A stretch of DNA of 64,000 bases from Candidatus Omnitrophota bacterium. Its GTDB lineage: Bacteria; Omnitrophota; Omnitrophia; Omnitrophales; JACROU01. A program made the position numbers and the translations under genes. This document shows, piece after piece, positions 62,000-64,000 of this stretch. The notes beneath the pieces are model-generated. The model was not told the DNA's origin. It saw nothing but the letters and a program-made list of their open reading frames with translations, and made no database searches. How positions within the stretch are numbered: position 1 is the first letter of the stretch; every line of letters starts with the position of its first letter. The stretch lies in contig JAJDCD010000025.1 of the NCBI GenBank assembly GCA_029261035.1, forward strand, positions 248,001 to 312,000. The letters run 5' to 3'.

Positions 62000-62037
62000 A
62001 TAGTTAAAACCAGACCTCCCTAAAGAATTGAACAAAA

Positions 62038-62066
62038 AGGTTACCCTATACCCTAGCAGATGTCAA
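62038..62066 (-). promoter_or_regulatory. Candidate promoter of the giant gene
   Basis: Minus strand: perfect TTGACA (62061-62066), 17 bases, then TAACCT (62038-62043, 3/6). The start point would be near 62031, which fits translation from the ATG at 61999 and not from the TTG at 62035. Confidence 0.42.
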
Positions 62067-62147
62067 ACTTTTAAAAAGCTTATAACACCTAACTGTTGAT
62101 AAGCTTCCTAACCCATTTATTTAAAATATGTTAGAACATGCTTCCCC

Positions 62148-62316
62148 CATTCAGGCCCGGGCCTCTTTTTTTCTAAAATTAGAGGCCCGGGCCTGAATGA
62201 AGGAGCTGTTAGCAAAGACACTGGATCCCCGATAAAAGATTTCGGGGATGACAGATCTTTTGTAGAAACGGTACCCCTTTGTCATTCCTGACTTGATCAG
62301 GGATCCAGTGTCTTTG
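62148..62316. repeat. Hairpin with AGGCCCGGGCCT arms and family C palindromes
   Basis: Arms 62148-62166 and 62181-62199 are perfect 19-base inverted copies around CATTCAGGCCCGGGCCTCT. Family C units follow: 62220-62255 (CTGGATCCCCGA...TCGGGGATGACAG) and 62281-62310 (GTCATTCCTGAC...GGGATCCAGTG). The flanks CAAAGACACTGG and CCAGTGTCTTTG also pair. The 62036-62328 gap holds nothing else apart from the promoter. Confidence 0.82.
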
Positions 62317-62328
62317 TTTTTTTATTAT

Positions 62329-63051
62329 TTAATCGATTTTATAGATAAATTGCTTTGGAATACGTTCTAGGAGGAAATCCTGAACTTGCTTGTTTGCTTT
62401 GGTGTTTTTGGATTCGATCGTAATTAGGTTCTTATAGTGCTTGTTGTGATAATCAGGATAAGAACCAATTTCAACTTCCCCATTCACATGAGAAGCTTGT
62501 TCTAAAATAGCAGATATTTCTTCTTCCTTAATGGTTACAAATATACGCGTTACTTCAAAAGGTTCCTGCTTGAATTGATTTTTAATAGACTCAAACTGCT
62601 CTTTAAACAAAGGCGGGTACCCTGGAAGTACATAAATATTTTTAACTTTAACAATTGGAATCAATTTTTTATCTTCTGTGATAATTTCGGCTTCTTTAGG
62701 AAGTTCTGCCATCGATAGGACATGCTCTTTAATTTCATCTCCAAAGAAATATTTCAACTTACCTTCATACTCATTGTTTCTTTCCAGAGAAGTACCAAGA
62801 CCATGCGCAATAGCAGACATGGTCACATCATCATGTGTTGGTCCAATACCCCCGGTAGTAAAAACAAAGTCGAACAAAGGATGGATTCTTTTTATAAGCG
62901 CTGCTATGGTCTTCTCCTCATCAGGAAGAATAAATACTCCCCCAACCGTAACACCCAATTTACGAAATTCTTGGATTAAATAATTTGAATTTAGATCTGT
63001 AATTTTTCCGGAAAGGATTTCATTACCAATAACAACTATAGCTACAGTCAT
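62329..63051 (-). CDS. CinA/MoaB-like molybdopterin-binding domain protein
   Basis: 240 residues from the ATG at 63051; a GTG at 63069 gives six more. The MoCF-type domain shows AIVVIGNEILSGKITDLNS, then FTTGGIGPTHDDVTMSAIA, the signature of CinA N-termini and their archaeal single-domain relatives (KH-ADPR pyrophosphatase/COG1058). The C-terminal nicotinamide-nucleotide amidase domain of CinA is absent, so this is the short form. A role in nucleotide clean-up is possible. It starts 22 bases after the small unknown gene. Confidence 0.88.
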   Translation of the reverse strand: MTVAIVVIGNEILSGKITDLNSNYLIQEFRKLGVTVGGVFILPDEEKTIAALIKRIHPLFDFVFTTGGIGPTHDDVTMSAIAHGLGTSLERNNEYEGKLKYFFGDEIKEHVLSMAELPKEAEIITEDKKLIPIVKVKNIYVLPGYPPLFKEQFESIKNQFKQEPFEVTRIFVTIKEEEISAILEQASHVNGEVEIGSYPDYHNKHYKNLITIESKNTKANKQVQDFLLERIPKQFIYKID

Positions 63052-63073
63052 AGCTTCAACTTTCTGCACTACG

Positions 63074-63415
63074 TTATTTAATTGATTTTAAGGTTTCTTT
63101 GTAGGTTTTCTTAGCAATTGAAGGCTTAACAACAATGTGCTGACCGTCTTCAATAGAGTTTTTATTAAGCTCTTTCTTAATGAGAGCAAAACCAAGCTCT
63201 TTCAAACCATTCTCATTTTCTTCTCTATTTTTCATTTTCCACTTTTTAGTTGCAATATCTCGAGGCAAGCGGATCATAACTGATAACACTTCTTCTGGGG
63301 TCTTCACATTAAATTTAAAACCAAAGTCATTTGCAATATTTCCTAAGAAATGAGCAGCTGTTATTTTGTATTTAATTCCATTAGAAGCTTCAAAGGTTTG
63401 ATTTTTATCAGACAT
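63074..63415 (-). CDS. Small conserved-looking protein of unknown function
   Basis: 113 residues, basic, with no signal peptide or membrane helix. The first half has a beta-hairpin-like stretch (FEASNGIKYKITAAHF), the second is helical and Lys-rich. A GAAGGA site precedes the ATG and the gene is co-directional with the CinA-like gene, probably co-transcribed. I recognise no family. Confidence 0.65.
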   Translation of the reverse strand: MSDKNQTFEASNGIKYKITAAHFLGNIANDFGFKFNVKTPEEVLSVMIRLPRDIATKKWKMKNREENENGLKELGFALIKKELNKNSIEDGQHIVVKPSIAKKTYKETLKSIK

Positions 63416-63503
63416 GATTTTTTTCCTTCACTTATTGTTTGGTGATCTCACATTTAGACCTGTAATAATACCAAATCCTTATAGGATATATAACCAGACA
63501 AAA

Positions 63504-63532
63504 GAAAAAATGCCGCTGGAAAGCCAGCGGCA
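63504..63532 (-). terminator. Intrinsic terminator of the rRNA operon
   Basis: Arms 63511-63519 and 63524-63532 (TGCCGCTGG/CCAGCGGCA) form a 9-base GC-rich stem with a 4-base loop; on the minus strand it is followed by six Us (63505-63510). It lies just after the 5S gene. Confidence 0.9.
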
Positions 63533-63547
63533 CTTTATTAAATAAAA

Positions 63548-63661
63548 CCGGCAATTACCTACTCTCCCAATCCCGTTAGAGATAAGTACCATCGGCGGAG
63601 GAGGGCTTAACTGCCGTATTCGAAATGGGAACGGGTGTTTCCCCTCTCCTATGATCACCGG
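63548..63661 (-). rRNA. 5S ribosomal RNA
   Basis: 114 bases. The ends CCGG...CCGG pair as helix I, and the conserved loops are visible on the minus strand (CGAAUACGGCAGUUAAGCC; GGUACUUAUC). Boundaries are set from the terminal helix and could shift by a few bases. Confidence 0.92.
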
Positions 63662-63761
63662 AAACTGTTATAGTATTTTCGTTTCACGATTTAAAAAATC
63701 TGACAATTGAAATCAATATCAAGAGCTTGGATAATAGTCAAGTAGCTGAAATTATATTATG

Positions 63762-64000
<239 letters not shown>

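Noticed and set aside
37802-61999. The giant frame as an assembly or annotation artefact of joined genes
   Set aside because: The frame is open for 24.2 kb with coherent codon use and folded-looking segments throughout; no frameshift, stop or run of ambiguous bases is seen.
37802-61999. Inteins as the reason for the motif-bounded segments
   Set aside because: No Hint-domain start Cys/Ser with a terminal HN pair was seen at the segment borders.
62017-62028. An SLG in the first residues of the longest frame of the giant gene (FNSLG)
   Set aside because: It lies upstream of the likely ATG start, has Phe rather than Ala/Gly two residues before the Ser, and would be outside the mature protein.
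63662-63761. A tRNA between 23S and 5S
   Set aside because: The 100-base spacer shows no cloverleaf or TΨC loop.

Overview
The window looks like a chromosomal piece of an uncultured Gram-negative bacterium of the PVC side of the tree, most plausibly Candidatus Omnitrophota. Reasons: an A+T-rich genome (roughly 38% G+C by eye), an outer-membrane polysaccharide export system, short palindromic repeats in nearly every intergenic gap, and one enormous gene of about 24.2 kb whose product carries an N-terminal signal peptide. The phylum assignment is an inference; the 23S fragment at the right edge could test it.

Layout. (1) 1-21340: a surface-polysaccharide locus. After a partial plus-strand glycosyltransferase, all genes lie on the minus strand and are tightly packed, many overlapping by 1-23 bases. 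In transcription order: a small secreted protein, an outer-membrane beta-barrel, a Wza-like exporter, a Wzz/tyrosine autokinase, a PHP-type phosphatase, a Wzy/ligase with TPRs, glycosyltransferases, methyltransferases, a nucleotide-sugar epimerase, a second Wzy/ligase, a WecA-like initiating phosphoglycosyltransferase with an unusual receiver-like tail, and asparagine synthetase. (2) 21554-21909: rpmB on the plus strand with its own promoter and a terminator shared with recJ. (3) 21896-34734: a housekeeping block on the minus strand: SpoIID/LytB protein, queA, a GGDEF cyclase, tgt, yajC, fused secDF and recJ. The queA-tgt-yajC-secD-secF order is the classic one, here interrupted by the GGDEF gene. 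(4) 34852-37462: a small second glycosylation cluster. (5) 37802-61999: one gene of about 8065 codons. (6) 62329-63415: a CinA/MoaB-like gene and a small unknown gene. (7) 63504-64000: the 3' end of an rRNA operon (23S 3' part, 5S, terminator).

The standout is the giant gene. Its product is split by 23 copies of a short motif, [A/G]-x-S-L-G, into about 24 segments that look like separate proteins: a secreted alpha/beta module, an HExxH segment, beta-sandwiches, membrane anchors, a lipoprotein-like piece with its own internal lipobox, a calcineurin-type phosphatase, a GHKL-ATPase-like piece, a kinase-like piece, a TPR array, XRE-type and about thirteen LuxR/sigma-4-like helix-turn-helix units. 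Residues at -3 and -1 of a cut after the Ser would be Ala/Gly and Ser, so the motif could be a processing site. My hypothesis is a bacterial polyprotein that is exported and cut into many parts, possibly for delivery into another cell. The motif, its even placement at domain borders and the internal lipobox are seen in the sequence; processing and delivery are inference.

Repeats. At least five families of palindromic intergenic repeats recur. Some extend into coding ends and two copies lie in frame inside the giant gene. A GC-rich palindrome, AGGCCCGGGCCT, was seen only on the two sides of the giant gene.
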